DNA of 64,000 nucleotides from Rhodococcus jostii NBRC 16295 (GTDB taxonomy: Bacteria; Actinomycetota; Actinomycetes; Mycobacteriales; Mycobacteriaceae). A program made the position numbers and the translations under genes. This document shows positions 9,113 through 17,560 of the stretch, one piece after another. The stretch spans positions 1 to 64,000 of the forward strand of contig NZ_BCWY01000016.1 in the NCBI RefSeq assembly GCF_001894825.1, read 5' to 3'. The notes below the pieces were generated by a model that was not told the DNA's origin, ran no database searches, and worked only from the letters and a program-made list of their open reading frames with translations. The first letter of the stretch is position 1, and every line of letters starts with the position of its first letter.

Positions 9113-9412
9113 TCAGCCGGCGCAGTCCAGGCAGATCATCTGCCCACCGGCCGTGTCGGCGAGGCGGCTGCGGTGATGGACGAGAAAACAACTGGTGCAG
9201 GTGAATTCGTCTGCCTTCTCGGGTGTCACCCGCACCGTGAATTCCTCGCCGGACAGGTCGGCCCCGGGCAGCGCGAAGGACTCCGCGGTGTCCGTCTCCT
9301 CGACGTCGACCACGGCCGATTGTGATTCGTTTTTTCTGGCCTCGAGCTGGTCGAGCGAGTCCTCGGATGGCTCGTCGTCGGTGTTGCTAACTCTGGGTGC
9401 GTCGTAGTCGGT
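9113..9412 (-). pseudogene. DUF4193 protein lacking a start codon
   Basis: The frame encodes a DUF4193 protein: an N-terminal TDYDAP, an acidic stretch, LPGADLSGEEFTVRV, then a zinc-ribbon-like FTCTSCFLVHHRSRLAD and a terminal CLDCA (CxxC..CxxC). It matches the intact copy at 29145-29435 throughout, but the expected ATG-GCC is replaced by CGG-CCG. The frame instead continues directly from the TGA stop of the upstream fprB gene. The first possible internal start is a GTG at 9313, which would drop a third of the protein. It is either broken or made by readthrough or reinitiation. Confidence 0.7.
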
Positions 9413-9427
9413 CGGCCGACCCGGGCG

Positions 9428-10828
9428 TCACGCCCGCGAGTGCAGGTCTGCGGCGAGCTGTGTCACGGTCCCCGAGGCGCAGCTGCGGTTGTCGCCGACG
9501 CCGCCGGAGGCGCCTCGTTTCGCCCAGCCGACGACATACAGTCCGTCGAGCGGTTCGCCCGTCTCGATGGAGATCACTCGTCCTCGGCGGTTGGGCACGA
9601 CCCCCCGCTCGTCGACGGGGATGCCGTCGATCTGCTTCGTCGTGAATCCAGTCGCGCATATCGCGGAGTCCGCGAGGAAGGTCCGACCGGTCGTCGTGGT
9701 GACGGCGACGCCGCCGGCTTCTGTCTTCCCGAGATCGGTCACCTCCTGCCCGAAGGACAACACCACGCGCAGCAGGCCCGCGGCGGCGGTCGGGCCGTCT
9801 GCCGCCCAGATATCGGCAGCGGGCAGGGCGGAAATGTCACGTAGTAGCGGGGCGTCTGCACCGGCGCCCGGCGGGCGGCCGGAGCGGTCGATCAGCACCT
9901 CGGTGTTCTCGAGGTCCAGAAGTTCGTAGAACGCCGACGGCGTGAAGGAGGCGCGATCCGGGGCCGATCGCGACAGCACCACCACCTCCGTCACCGCTTC
10001 GGCCGCGGCACCTCGGTCGCGTGTCTTGGCCATCCATCGGATGACATCGAAGGCGACGTTTCCCGCCCCGATCACGAGGGATCTCGGTCCCAGCGGCCCG
10101 CGCGGGCGAAAGCCGGACACCCCACTGTTCTCGGCCACCAGAATGTCGATGGCCTCATAGACACCCTCGCCGCGATCCGCAGTCGTGGGTCCGAGTCTGC
10201 GCGGTTGTGAAGCGCCACATGCGAGCACTACGGCGTCGAATCTGGTCCGGAGGTGGTCGACCGAGACATCCACACCGACTTCTGTGTTGTGGATGATCGT
10301 GACGCGATCGTCGCCGAAGGGCACGTCGAAGAGCCGGATCATGTCGCGAACGCCGACGTGGTCCCGGGAGACTCCCCGGCGCAGTAGGCCCCCGATCTCG
10401 CCGTGCTGTTCGAAGACGGTGATGCGCACCGAGGTCGATCGCCGGAGGAGTTCGCGAACGGTGTACATCGCCGCCGGCCCGGATCCAACGACGGCGATCC
10501 TCAGCCTGTCGCTCGGCCTGCCCAGCGGTTGCTCGAAGCGGATCCGTCGCGACCGGGGCCGGGACTTGGCGGGAGCCTGCTCGAAGAACTCTGCGTTGCG
10601 GGCCGCGTAGGGCCGTTCGGTGAGGGTCAACGCCCACTCGGGTTTGATGGCAGACGCCGGGCAGGCCTCGACGCAGGCGGTGCAATCGATACACGAGCGC
10701 GGGTCGATGAACAACGTCTCGGCCGACTCGAAACCCGCTTCGCCGGGGGCAGGATGAATGCAGTTCTGCGGGCACACCCGCACGCACGAGGCATCCTTAC
10801 AACAATGCCCCAGGACAACATGGGTCAC
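9428..10828 (-). CDS. fprB: FprB-type ferredoxin/ferredoxin-NADP+ reductase fusion
   Basis: A 466-residue two-domain redox protein. Residues 1-60 form a bacterial-type ferredoxin with two cluster motifs (Cys 9/10, 15, 19, 23 and Cys 46, 49, 52, 56). From residue ~108 follows an adrenodoxin-reductase-like FAD/NADP+ domain beginning RIAVVGSGPAAMYTVRELL, with a second dinucleotide motif VIGAGNVAFDVIRW and the C-terminal FAD block GLYVVGWAKRGASGGVGDNR. It moves electrons from NADPH through FAD to iron-sulfur clusters. GTG start with AGGAG five bases upstream. It lies 16 bp behind the diiron oxygenase gene on the same strand, making it the obvious electron supplier. It is somewhat shorter than mycobacterial FprB. 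Confidence 0.88.
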   Translation of the reverse strand: MTHVVLGHCCKDASCVRVCPQNCIHPAPGEAGFESAETLFIDPRSCIDCTACVEACPASAIKPEWALTLTERPYAARNAEFFEQAPAKSRPRSRRIRFEQPLGRPSDRLRIAVVGSGPAAMYTVRELLRRSTSVRITVFEQHGEIGGLLRRGVSRDHVGVRDMIRLFDVPFGDDRVTIIHNTEVGVDVSVDHLRTRFDAVVLACGASQPRRLGPTTADRGEGVYEAIDILVAENSGVSGFRPRGPLGPRSLVIGAGNVAFDVIRWMAKTRDRGAAAEAVTEVVVLSRSAPDRASFTPSAFYELLDLENTEVLIDRSGRPPGAGADAPLLRDISALPAADIWAADGPTAAAGLLRVVLSFGQEVTDLGKTEAGGVAVTTTTGRTFLADSAICATGFTTKQIDGIPVDERGVVPNRRGRVISIETGEPLDGLYVVGWAKRGASGGVGDNRSCASGTVTQLAADLHSRA

Positions 10829-10844
10829 AACGACTCCTGCTTGC

Positions 10845-11732
10845 TCAGAGAAGATTCGATTTTCGGTAGATCCATCGCGCGCCGAAATTCAGCAGCCCTT
10901 CCCTGCTCAGGAATTCGATAAAAGGTTCTGCGGCCCTGCGGAACATTATCCGGTGGTGTTCGTTTGCGTCGATTTCCGGCCCCACGACCTTCCAATCCAG
11001 GCCGAGGTCCTCGTACATTCGACGATTGATCAGGCTCTTTGCGATGAGATGCGTTCCCATCGCGATGACCAGGGTGCTGATAAACCGTCGGACGCGCGAG
11101 ATCTTGATCAACCGAGTCCGGATTTTCTGACGCGCATACGCCATGTGCCGGGCTTCCTCAATAACATGGATATAGCAAGCCCGGCGGATGGGCGCGGCGA
11201 CGTCTTCGCTCGCCATCCAGTCGCGTTGCATGACGTCGAAGATCTCTTCTCCGGCCAGTACGATTCCGTACGCCACCTCGTCCCACGCGATGGTCCTGAA
11301 CAGCCATCCGAAAAAGTCCAGTGAGCGGTCGCGTCGATAGAAGTGCGATCCGATGCTGTCGATGACGTTGACGAACATCAACGAGTGCAGGTTCTCGTCG
11401 GCGCATTCGTTGAACAGAAACTTGACGTCCGAGCGGGCGGGGTCCGCACTGTGGCTCGCCCGCAGCAATGCCACCTGCAATCCCACCTCCAGCCAGATTC
11501 CGACGCCCAGGAACTGCGCGACGTCGCTTCTGGTGAGGCGGACGCGTTCCGGCTCGGTCATGGAGTCCCACGTAGCGGTGCCGAACAGAGGCGACCACTC
11601 AGGTGTCATCCCGTGAAATTCGGCGCCATCTGAATCGGGTTCGCAAACTAGCGGGTCACGGGGATCGAATGAGAGACGCTTGGCCGATTCCAAGAGAGTC
11701 TCGAATATCGCATCGCTTCCGGATGTCGTCAT
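10845..11732 (-). CDS. AurF-like diiron oxygenase
   Basis: A 295-residue, mostly helical soluble protein of the p-aminobenzoate N-oxygenase (AurF) family. Members use a carboxylate-bridged diiron centre and O2 to oxygenate amines or aromatic substrates. Candidate iron ligands occur in the expected helices: E82 (IWLEVGLQ), E113 and H116 (ADENLHSL), E162/E163 (LAGEEIF) and E192/E193 with H196 (IEEARHMAYAR). It is first in a two-gene unit with fprB, which would reduce the irons. The C-terminus FGARWIYRKSNLL is intact. No amine-acid biosynthesis cluster surrounds it, so the substrate is unknown. The ATG at 11732 follows AGAAAGG. Confidence 0.82.
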   Translation of the reverse strand: MTTSGSDAIFETLLESAKRLSFDPRDPLVCEPDSDGAEFHGMTPEWSPLFGTATWDSMTEPERVRLTRSDVAQFLGVGIWLEVGLQVALLRASHSADPARSDVKFLFNECADENLHSLMFVNVIDSIGSHFYRRDRSLDFFGWLFRTIAWDEVAYGIVLAGEEIFDVMQRDWMASEDVAAPIRRACYIHVIEEARHMAYARQKIRTRLIKISRVRRFISTLVIAMGTHLIAKSLINRRMYEDLGLDWKVVGPEIDANEHHRIMFRRAAEPFIEFLSREGLLNFGARWIYRKSNLL

Positions 11733-11974
11733 CCTTTCTTACTCCTATATCCTGTTCCAATCGAATCTCGAATCGATTAGAGAGCTAATGTGATTATCCA
11801 GGGTGCAAAAACTCACCTTGCGCTCTGTCTCAACTGTGTTCCGCCCGGCATTCGAGTCGGTTACGGCAGCCATGGCAGCGTACCCCGCCATCGACTCGAC
11901 GATCAGGTTGCGGCATCCGCTGAATTGATCTTGAATCTCTCAGCGGTTTTCGTGAGAATTCAAGTAACACGCAG

Positions 11975-12652
11975 TTGTTCTGGGAAACCGTGGCCGATCA
12001 CGACACGGACCGACGTTCGCTGCCGCTCCTGAGCGAGTCGACGCCGGCCACCGCGCTCGCCACAAATCGCAATCATGCTCGACTCCCAGATCCTGGTCAT
12101 CGGCACAGGGACCTGAGCCTGGAATTCGGAGCGATCGCCGCCCTCGGTGCCGAACTGCTCCGCAAGAGATACGCGCTGCTCGCGTTCGCCACCGCGCGGG
12201 CGCCCCAATCGGCCGATACCGCCGCATCAGACCCGGAGTCGCCCGTGCTCACCGCCCCGGCAGTGCACCGGGATCGAGGTCGGCACCGGGTCGCAGTGCG
12301 GGTCCACCGCGGCCGTGCCCGCCGGGGGCGGACCCTGTTGCTCGAGGCCACCCCCGCCGAGGCAGGCGCCGCATTCCGTGCCGCTCTCGACGACTGGGCC
12401 ACCGTTCGAACTGGGCCCGAAGTTCCCCGCGGATACGTGCCGACCGAAGCCGAGCTGGCCGCGAGCGCCAGGTCACTGATCCGTGTCGACTACGACAACG
12501 GAGGAGAATTATTAACGCATCAACCGATAGGTCCCGACGTCGCCGTCCTCAGCGACGAACTGGAATGCAGCATCTCCGACGACGATGGTTGCGCGTTACT
12601 CGTTCCAGTCGCGGCGGCCCCCGGATGGACGCTACCCAGGCTTACATTCTGA
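11975..12652 (+). CDS. Doubtful hypothetical ORF
   Basis: An open frame of 225 residues with no recognisable domain. The N-terminal half is rich in Arg, His and Ala and looks like accidental high-GC translation. The segment EATPAEAGAAFRAALDDWAT..EVPRGYVPTEAELAASARSL looks more like protein and may be what is left of a gene. There is no Shine-Dalgarno at the annotated start. Nothing else is visible in 11733-12788, so it is listed as a possible remnant. Confidence 0.25.
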   Translation: MFWETVADHDTDRRSLPLLSESTPATALATNRNHARLPDPGHRHRDLSLEFGAIAALGAELLRKRYALLAFATARAPQSADTAASDPESPVLTAPAVHRDRGRHRVAVRVHRGRARRGRTLLLEATPAEAGAAFRAALDDWATVRTGPEVPRGYVPTEAELAASARSLIRVDYDNGGELLTHQPIGPDVAVLSDELECSISDDDGCALLVPVAAAPGWTLPRLTF

Positions 12653-12788
12653 GCTACACCATCGGCCAACTCGACGCCGAACAACTCGTCTACCGACTCC
12701 AGCCCTGCACCGCTCAGCCGGCAAGCGCACCGAATCCAGGCGGCTCGAACTCCGGCTCGCGCGCCGCCCTTCGGCACGCGCCAACCGT

Positions 12789-14282
12789 TCAGGTCGTTTG
12801 AGCGGGCGCATCCACGGATGCAGGGTGTGCGTGGTCTTCCGGGTTCGCCGGTTTGCGCACGAAGGCGCATGCGGCGATCAGCACGAATGAGAGGATCCCG
12901 GCGACAAAAAAGACCATGCGCACCCCCTCGGTGATGGCGTCCGGTGAATCGTGAGGGTGACCGGATCGTGAGGCGACGACCGTCATTACGGTGACGAACA
13001 GCGCCGTACCGGCGGCGCCGGCCACCTGCTGGAACGTGCCCACCACTGCGGAGCCGTGCGCATACAGGTGAGCCGCCACCGATCCCAATCCCGATGTCAT
13101 CAGCGGCGTGAAAGTCGCCGCCAGGCCGAGGCACAGCGCCATGTTCGACAACAGCAGCCACCACAACGAGGTGGACGTGTTCACCGTCGTCAGCATCCAC
13201 ACTCCGATGCTGACGAGGATCGAACCGGGGATGACCAGCACGAGAGGACCGCACCGGTCGTAGACGCGGCCCACGATCGGTCCCGCCAGACCCATCAGAA
13301 TGCCGCCGGGCAGTGTGATGAGACCGGTTTCGAACGGATCGAGGTGAATCACCGACTGCGCGAAGTAGGGAACGATGATGAAGGTACCCATCATCGTTGC
13401 CATGCCGACCAGCATCGCGACGACAGAGATGCTGAACTGGCGGTATCCGAACACGCGCAGGTCCAGCAGGGCGCGGTCCTCGCGTTGCAGCCGGAACTGT
13501 CGGGCGAGGAACCCGGACATCGCGGCCGCACCGATGAGGAACGGCACCCCCACCGGGATCGTCGGGGATCCCTGGGCCGACTCGCCGATGCTCACCAGGC
13601 CGTACACCAGGCCACCGAATCCGAGTACCGCCAGGGGGATCGACAGAAGGTCGATGCCGGCCTTCGTCGTCTCGGACACCGAAACCACGAATCGTGCGCC
13701 GAGGACCAAGGTGACCAACGCGATGGGGGCAACAAACCCGAATATCCAACGCCACCCGAAGTGGTCGAGGATGAAGCCGGACAGAGTGGGGCCGAGAGCA
13801 GGCGCAACCGCGATCACAATGGAGATGTTGCCCATCATCGCGCCACGACGGGCGGGCGGCACCAGCGTCATGATCGTCGTCATCAGCAGCGGCAGCATCA
13901 GGGCCGTCCCGGATGCCTGCACGACGCGGGCGAACAGCAGCACACCGAAGCCCGGTGCGGCGAACGCGATCAACGTTCCCGCCGTGAACAGCGACATGGC
14001 AAGCACGAACAGGGTGCGCGTGGGGATGCGCTGGATGAGAAAGCCGGTGAGCGGGATGACCACCGCCATCGTGAGCATGAATGCGGTCGTCAGCCACTGC
14101 CCCACGCTGGGATGCACACCCAATTCGACCTGGAGGACGGGGATAGCGATGCTCATCACCGTCTCGTTGAGGATCACCACAAAGCTGGCCACCAACAGGA
14201 CACCGATCACCTGGAGGTGTCGGCGTTCGATCCGGTCGTCGGCTCTTGCCTCGTCGTTCACGAGGCCGGCGGGTTCGGTCAC
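12789..14282 (-). CDS. MFS drug-efflux type transporter (DHA2/EmrB-QacA)
   Basis: A 497-residue major-facilitator exporter. I chose the GTG at 14282 (VTEPAGLVNDEA) because GAAAGG precedes it; the longer frame upstream lacks coding character. The first helix (residues ~25-45) carries FVVILNETVMSIAIPVLQ. The antiporter motif C appears as APALGPTLSGFILDHFGWRW. About fourteen hydrophobic segments fit the DHA2 family, which expels drugs by proton antiport. The C-terminus is a short charged tail. No regulator gene is adjacent. The substrate cannot be read from sequence. Confidence 0.85.
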   Translation of the reverse strand: MTEPAGLVNDEARADDRIERRHLQVIGVLLVASFVVILNETVMSIAIPVLQVELGVHPSVGQWLTTAFMLTMAVVIPLTGFLIQRIPTRTLFVLAMSLFTAGTLIAFAAPGFGVLLFARVVQASGTALMLPLLMTTIMTLVPPARRGAMMGNISIVIAVAPALGPTLSGFILDHFGWRWIFGFVAPIALVTLVLGARFVVSVSETTKAGIDLLSIPLAVLGFGGLVYGLVSIGESAQGSPTIPVGVPFLIGAAAMSGFLARQFRLQREDRALLDLRVFGYRQFSISVVAMLVGMATMMGTFIIVPYFAQSVIHLDPFETGLITLPGGILMGLAGPIVGRVYDRCGPLVLVIPGSILVSIGVWMLTTVNTSTSLWWLLLSNMALCLGLAATFTPLMTSGLGSVAAHLYAHGSAVVGTFQQVAGAAGTALFVTVMTVVASRSGHPHDSPDAITEGVRMVFFVAGILSFVLIAACAFVRKPANPEDHAHPASVDAPAQTT

Positions 14283-14477
14283 GGTGGACCTTTCGGATGG
14301 TGGGAACTGGGGACATCTCTGCCAACGATGGAACAGGGGCGGGGCAGCCACCGAATTTACCGACCCCCCGTTCTGCCGCCAATTGTTTTTCCGCACTCAT
14401 CTCGGGCGACGCGGGGCGCCGGCCACCCAGCTCAGCGGCAGGTGAGACTGGTGGGCCCGCTCGTGTCGACGAGGCAT

Positions 14478-14570
14478 TTACACGGTGGCGTCGCGACGCC
14501 CGGCCGACAGCACTGCGGCGACGGCACCGATCGCCACCGCGAGCACCATCAGCAACGGGGTCAACTTCAT
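14478..14570 (-). CDS. Small single-pass membrane peptide
   Basis: A 30-residue ORF, MKLTPLLMVLAVAIGAVAAV plus a charged end (SAGRRDATV). It is one hydrophobic helix with a positive C-terminus. GGAGA lies about seven bases before the ATG. It sits upstream of the MFS gene on the same strand and might be co-transcribed. Size and GC content leave room for chance. Confidence 0.4.
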   Translation of the reverse strand: MKLTPLLMVLAVAIGAVAAVLSAGRRDATV

Positions 14571-15014
14571 TCCCGCTCTCCGTCCAGGAGGCGGGGCGGG
14601 ACGCGACGGTCGTCGCGACCGGGTTCGTCGAGGAAATGGCCTTGATCCGGGCCTTGATTTCCTCCGTACTGATCGAGGCACCACCTATAGGATCGGATCG
14701 CGGAGGCCCGCAAGGCCAGTATCGACGACTGGCGACGCTGGACGACGCGACCGCGCTTGCGGAAGCGCATGACGTGCGGCAACTGCTGAGCCTCGCCGAG
14801 TACGGGCCGCTGGTGGGATAATCCAACTAAGAGGATCGGCCTCGCAAAACGTCGACCCCGGCCCAGGGCCTCAGGACCGCCCGAGTGCGCCGGGGTCGGC
14901 CCACATAGGGCGGGTGTGGTCGTGCGGCAACCGACTGCGTGCGGACCGAGACCGGGAACCCCCAACCACCACGGAGGGCTCCGATTTCTTGTCGCTCTTC
15001 TCTGACATGCGGTA
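14571..15014. other. Gene-free gap before the sigD remnant
   Basis: No supported gene. A plus frame near 14700-14820 reads RRLATLDDATALAEAHDVRQ and LLSLAEYGPLVG, which looks like the end of a vanished gene. I do not recognise it. Confidence 0.3.
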
Positions 15015-15286
15015 ACAAGTCGGAGCCCGTCACCGACGTACTAGATGTCGTAGCCAACGATGACGGACCCGAACAGCGGGCGCTGGACTCGAGAGGCGAG
15101 CAGGCAGATGAACGAACTGCTGAGCACGCTGCCGGAAAGGCACCGGGAGATCTTGATCCTCCGCGTGGTGGTCGGTATGTCAGCCGAGGAGACGGCCCCC
15201 GGCCGTGGGGTAGTACCGCGGGAGCTGTCCGCGTGGCTCAACACGAGCCATCGCGGGTGACGAGGGCAGGTGAGAGGTTTGGCTAG
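15015..15286 (+). pseudogene. sigD: Sigma factor SigD, C-terminal remnant
   Basis: Three frames together spell the end of an ECF sigma-D: SEPVTDVLDVVANDDGPEQR (linker), then EASRQMNELLSTLPERHREI and LILRVVVGMSAEETA (region 4 helix-turn-helix), then GSTAGAVRVAQH. Two frame changes break it, and region 2, which binds core RNA polymerase and the -10 element, is absent. It lies directly before and overlapping rsdA, the conserved sigD-rsdA order of mycobacteria and rhodococci, so its identity is fairly secure. Confidence 0.75.
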
Positions 15287-16367
15287 GGGCATCAAGCGCA
15301 ACGGCAATCCCGATGCCGATCTCCCAGGAGACGACGCACCGGTGGACGTCGCGGCAGTTCGCCGCGACGATGCGCTGATCGACGCGATCGCCGGTGGCGG
15401 TCCCGTCGCAACGGATTCGCCGGAGCAGGACGAGCTCGCGCTTCTGCTGACCAATTGGCGCGCCGACATCGTGGCGACGCCGATGCCGACCGGGCCGCTG
15501 CTCGACGACGTGATCGCGGCGATCGACGCCTCGGACGCCCGCTCGGCGCGCAGTGCCGCCCGCAGCAAGCTCCGCCTGCTGCGACCCATCGCGGGCGCTG
15601 CTGCCGCGATCGCGGTCGTCATGGGCGGCGCCACCATCTTCTCGTACAACGCCGAACCGGGCGATCCGCTGTGGAGCGTCAAGTCGGTCGTGTTCAGCCA
15701 GCAGGCCGATTCGACCGTTGCGCAGATCGACACCACGTCTCAGCTGCAGGAAGCCGAGCGTCTGATTTCCGCGGGCGACGCGGAGGCGGCGAAGAACGTG
15801 CTCGAGGGCGCCGCCGACCGTGCCGGCGGGGTACGCGACGCCGACACGCGCAACGAACTCGACGTGTGGCGTGCGAAGCTGGCCGCCGAACTCGCGAAGA
15901 TCGCTCCCACCACGCCGCCGGCGACGACGCCCGGTACCGCCACCACCGACGCGCCGACGCAGACCACCGAACTACCTCCCACCGTGCCGGGGACACCCGG
16001 TTCCACGACGGCGCCGGGAGTCGAACAACTGCCGGGAACCCTGCCCACGGATCTGCAGCTTCCGGGACAGCCGCCCACTTCACTGCCGCCGCTACCCACG
16101 ACGACGCTCACGCTTCCGCCCGAGACGTTGCCGTCCACCAGCCCTGAACCCACCATCACGATGGTCCCGCCTCCGCAGCCGCCCCTGCCTGTGCCGTCGG
16201 ACAACCCGACCACACAACCACCCCCACCTATGCCGTCGGACAACCCGACCACACAACCACCCCCACCTATGCCGTCGGACAACCCGACCACGCAACCGCC
16301 CACCCAGCAGCCGCCGCCGCAGGAGCCTTCCTCGGCGCCGCTCCCGCCGCCAGTCCCGACCAGCTGA
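15270..16367 (+). CDS. rsdA: Anti-sigma-D factor RsdA
   Basis: A 365-residue membrane-anchored anti-sigma factor. The N-terminal cytoplasmic part (to ~100) carries the sigma-D-binding segment APVDVAAVRRDDALIDAIAG. A single transmembrane helix lies near residues 107-125 (LRPIAGAAAAIAVVMGG). The exported part has a helical region, EAERLISAGDAEAAKNVLEG, and a long Pro/Thr-rich tail. In mycobacteria RsdA holds SigD until proteolysis releases it. Here the partner sigD is broken, so RsdA is orphaned unless another copy exists. A GTG at 15270 and a TTG at 15279 (MARGIK) are both plausible starts. A 39-bp repeat lies in the tail. Confidence 0.85.
   Translation: MRGLARGIKRNGNPDADLPGDDAPVDVAAVRRDDALIDAIAGGGPVATDSPEQDELALLLTNWRADIVATPMPTGPLLDDVIAAIDASDARSARSAARSKLRLLRPIAGAAAAIAVVMGGATIFSYNAEPGDPLWSVKSVVFSQQADSTVAQIDTTSQLQEAERLISAGDAEAAKNVLEGAADRAGGVRDADTRNELDVWRAKLAAELAKIAPTTPPATTPGTATTDAPTQTTELPPTVPGTPGSTTAPGVEQLPGTLPTDLQLPGQPPTSLPPLPTTTLTLPPETLPSTSPEPTITMVPPPQPPLPVPSDNPTTQPPPPMPSDNPTTQPPPPMPSDNPTTQPPTQQPPPQEPSSAPLPPPVPTS
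16191..16307 (+). repeat. Three tandem 39-bp repeats in the rsdA tail
   Basis: Units at 16191-16229, 16230-16268 and 16269-16307 encode PSDNPTTQPPPPM; the third diverges at its end. The first two differ by one base, implying recent duplication by slippage. They lie in the extracytoplasmic proline-rich stalk of RsdA and preserve the frame. Confidence 0.85.
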
Positions 16368-16541
16368 GAACTCGGCGGCCGCGCGGTGCTCTTCGGCTCC
16401 CGCAGGCGCTCGCTGTGGGTGCTGGGCACCGGGATGCTCTCGTTGTCGAAGATCATCGAGAACAGGGAGCTCGGGCACAACGTGATGCACGGGCAATGGG
16501 ACTGGAGGAACGACCCCGAAGTGCACTCCGTGAACTGGTGA
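16368..16541 (+). pseudogene. Internal fragment of a second DesA3-like desaturase
   Basis: The frame begins at the first codon after the rsdA stop with ELGGRAVLFGSRRRSL. It continues with LSKIIENRELGHNVMHGQWD and DPEVHSVNW, then a TGA. This aligns with residues ~54-110 of the desaturase at 3547-4755, including His box 1 (GHNVMH). The start, His boxes 2 and 3 and the C-terminus are missing. It differs at many residues, so it comes from a paralogue rather than a recent copy. Confidence 0.85.
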
Positions 16542-16721
16542 ACAAACTAGGATCCCGGTTCACCCGCTCCTGTGCACGGCACCCCCCACACCCCCGCGAC
16601 GGGTACGCTCCACAGCCCCCGACACGGGTCTGTTACCACGACCGCGCTTCTTGCCGAAATGCAATCCAGCGGGCCGCCTGCACGACATGCTTGAGTCATT
16701 CACAACAGATGGAGTGATCGC

Positions 16722-16832
16722 ATGACCGACCTCGACCAGCCAACAGCCGGCGTGCGCGAGCAACTGGGCGCTCAGGCCGACGTGCAGCTGCACCTCACCA
16801 CCGCCGCGGTGCTCTGGGACGTGATCGTGTGA
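16722..16832 (+). CDS. Small ORF coupled to the next gene
   Basis: A 36-residue ORF, MTDLDQPTAGVREQLGAQAD followed by VQLHLTTAAVLWDVIV. GGAGTG lies seven bases before the ATG. Its stop overlaps the GTG of the following gene (GTGA at 16829-16832), a normal sign of translational coupling. No family is recognised. It may be a leader or a small antitoxin-like partner. Confidence 0.5.
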   Translation: MTDLDQPTAGVREQLGAQADVQLHLTTAAVLWDVIV

Positions 16833-17101
16833 GCACGCCCGCTGACCTCGACGAGCAGGTAACCAAGGTCCGGGATGCGCTGCGCGCCCTACGTCGAACC
16901 CTCCTCGACCTGGAGCGCACCTACGCCGACCTCGATGCGAACGCGCTCGACGTGGACGCACTCGGCGACCCGACTACGGCACCGGAGACGTTAGAGAGCG
17001 CCGTCGACGCCCTCCGCGCCGCTCAGGACACGCTCGGAATCGCTGACGCCGACCTCGACGTGGCGAAGCGACACACCTCACGGTTGACAGCGCGCGAATG
17101 A
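16829..17101 (+). CDS. Small acidic helical protein, unknown function
   Basis: A 90-residue protein that looks wholly alpha-helical: DLDEQVTKVRDALRALRRTL, LLDLERTYADLDANALDVDA, ESAVDALRAAQDTLGIADAD. Heptad-like leucines suggest a coiled coil. GTG start overlapping the preceding small ORF by four bases, so the two form a unit. I recognise no family. Confidence 0.6.
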   Translation: MSTPADLDEQVTKVRDALRALRRTLLDLERTYADLDANALDVDALGDPTTAPETLESAVDALRAAQDTLGIADADLDVAKRHTSRLTARE

Positions 17102-17145
17102 CCGCGGCCGCCGCCGGCGGCGTCCCCCGGTCGGGTCGGCGCACC

Positions 17146-17560
17146 TCAGACGAGGGTGTATCCGAGCGTCTGCGCGGCCGCGGCGAGACGGCGTTGCAGA
17201 CCGGGATGCGCGAGCGGGATGCGCGAGCGGGTTCGACGTGGCCGGCCGGACAGGGAAGGCATCAGTGGCTGGGGGAACAGCGCGGCACACGGCCCGCCGG
17301 AAGACCGACCCCGGTACAGCAGCCCATCGAGCCCGGGATACGCCGCCGCAATGACTCGGGCCCACCGCCGGGTGATTCCGTGCGCGGCGGAATCGAGGGC
17401 GGAAGTGCCACCGACCCGGGTCGGCCAGCGGCCGGCCCCGAACCTGCCGACGTCGAGCAGCCGCAGTTCCCGGACCGAATGCAGCCCTTCCGATACGGCG
17501 CCTCCTGCAGCCGCGGAAGCGAAACAGACTGAGTGCCTCTCTGCCGTCACCAGGGTCCGT
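17146..17560 (-). pseudogene. RES-domain toxin, C-terminal remnant
   Basis: The minus frame contains the conserved end of a RES (NAD+-degrading toxin) domain: SVRELRLLDVGRFGAGRW, ITRRWARVIAAAYPGLDGLLY and RGRSSGGPCAALFP. The first half of the domain, with its Arg and Tyr residues, is missing; the open frame extends upstream only into unrelated sequence. No Xre-type antitoxin gene is adjacent. It is treated as a broken toxin gene. Confidence 0.65.

Noticed and set aside
9428-9430. TGA between fprB and the DUF4193 frame as a selenocysteine codon
   Set aside because: No SECIS-like hairpin was recognised and no reason for Sec there. Loss of the start codon explains the arrangement.
12520-14826. 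A 768-residue minus-strand open frame and a 529-residue plus-strand frame over the MFS gene
   Set aside because: Both are Arg/His/Pro-rich shadows of the MFS transporter in other frames, with no domain and no ribosome-binding site.
16191-16307. CRISPR-like direct repeats
   Set aside because: The units are contiguous without spacers, in frame inside rsdA, and encode a Pro-rich stalk.
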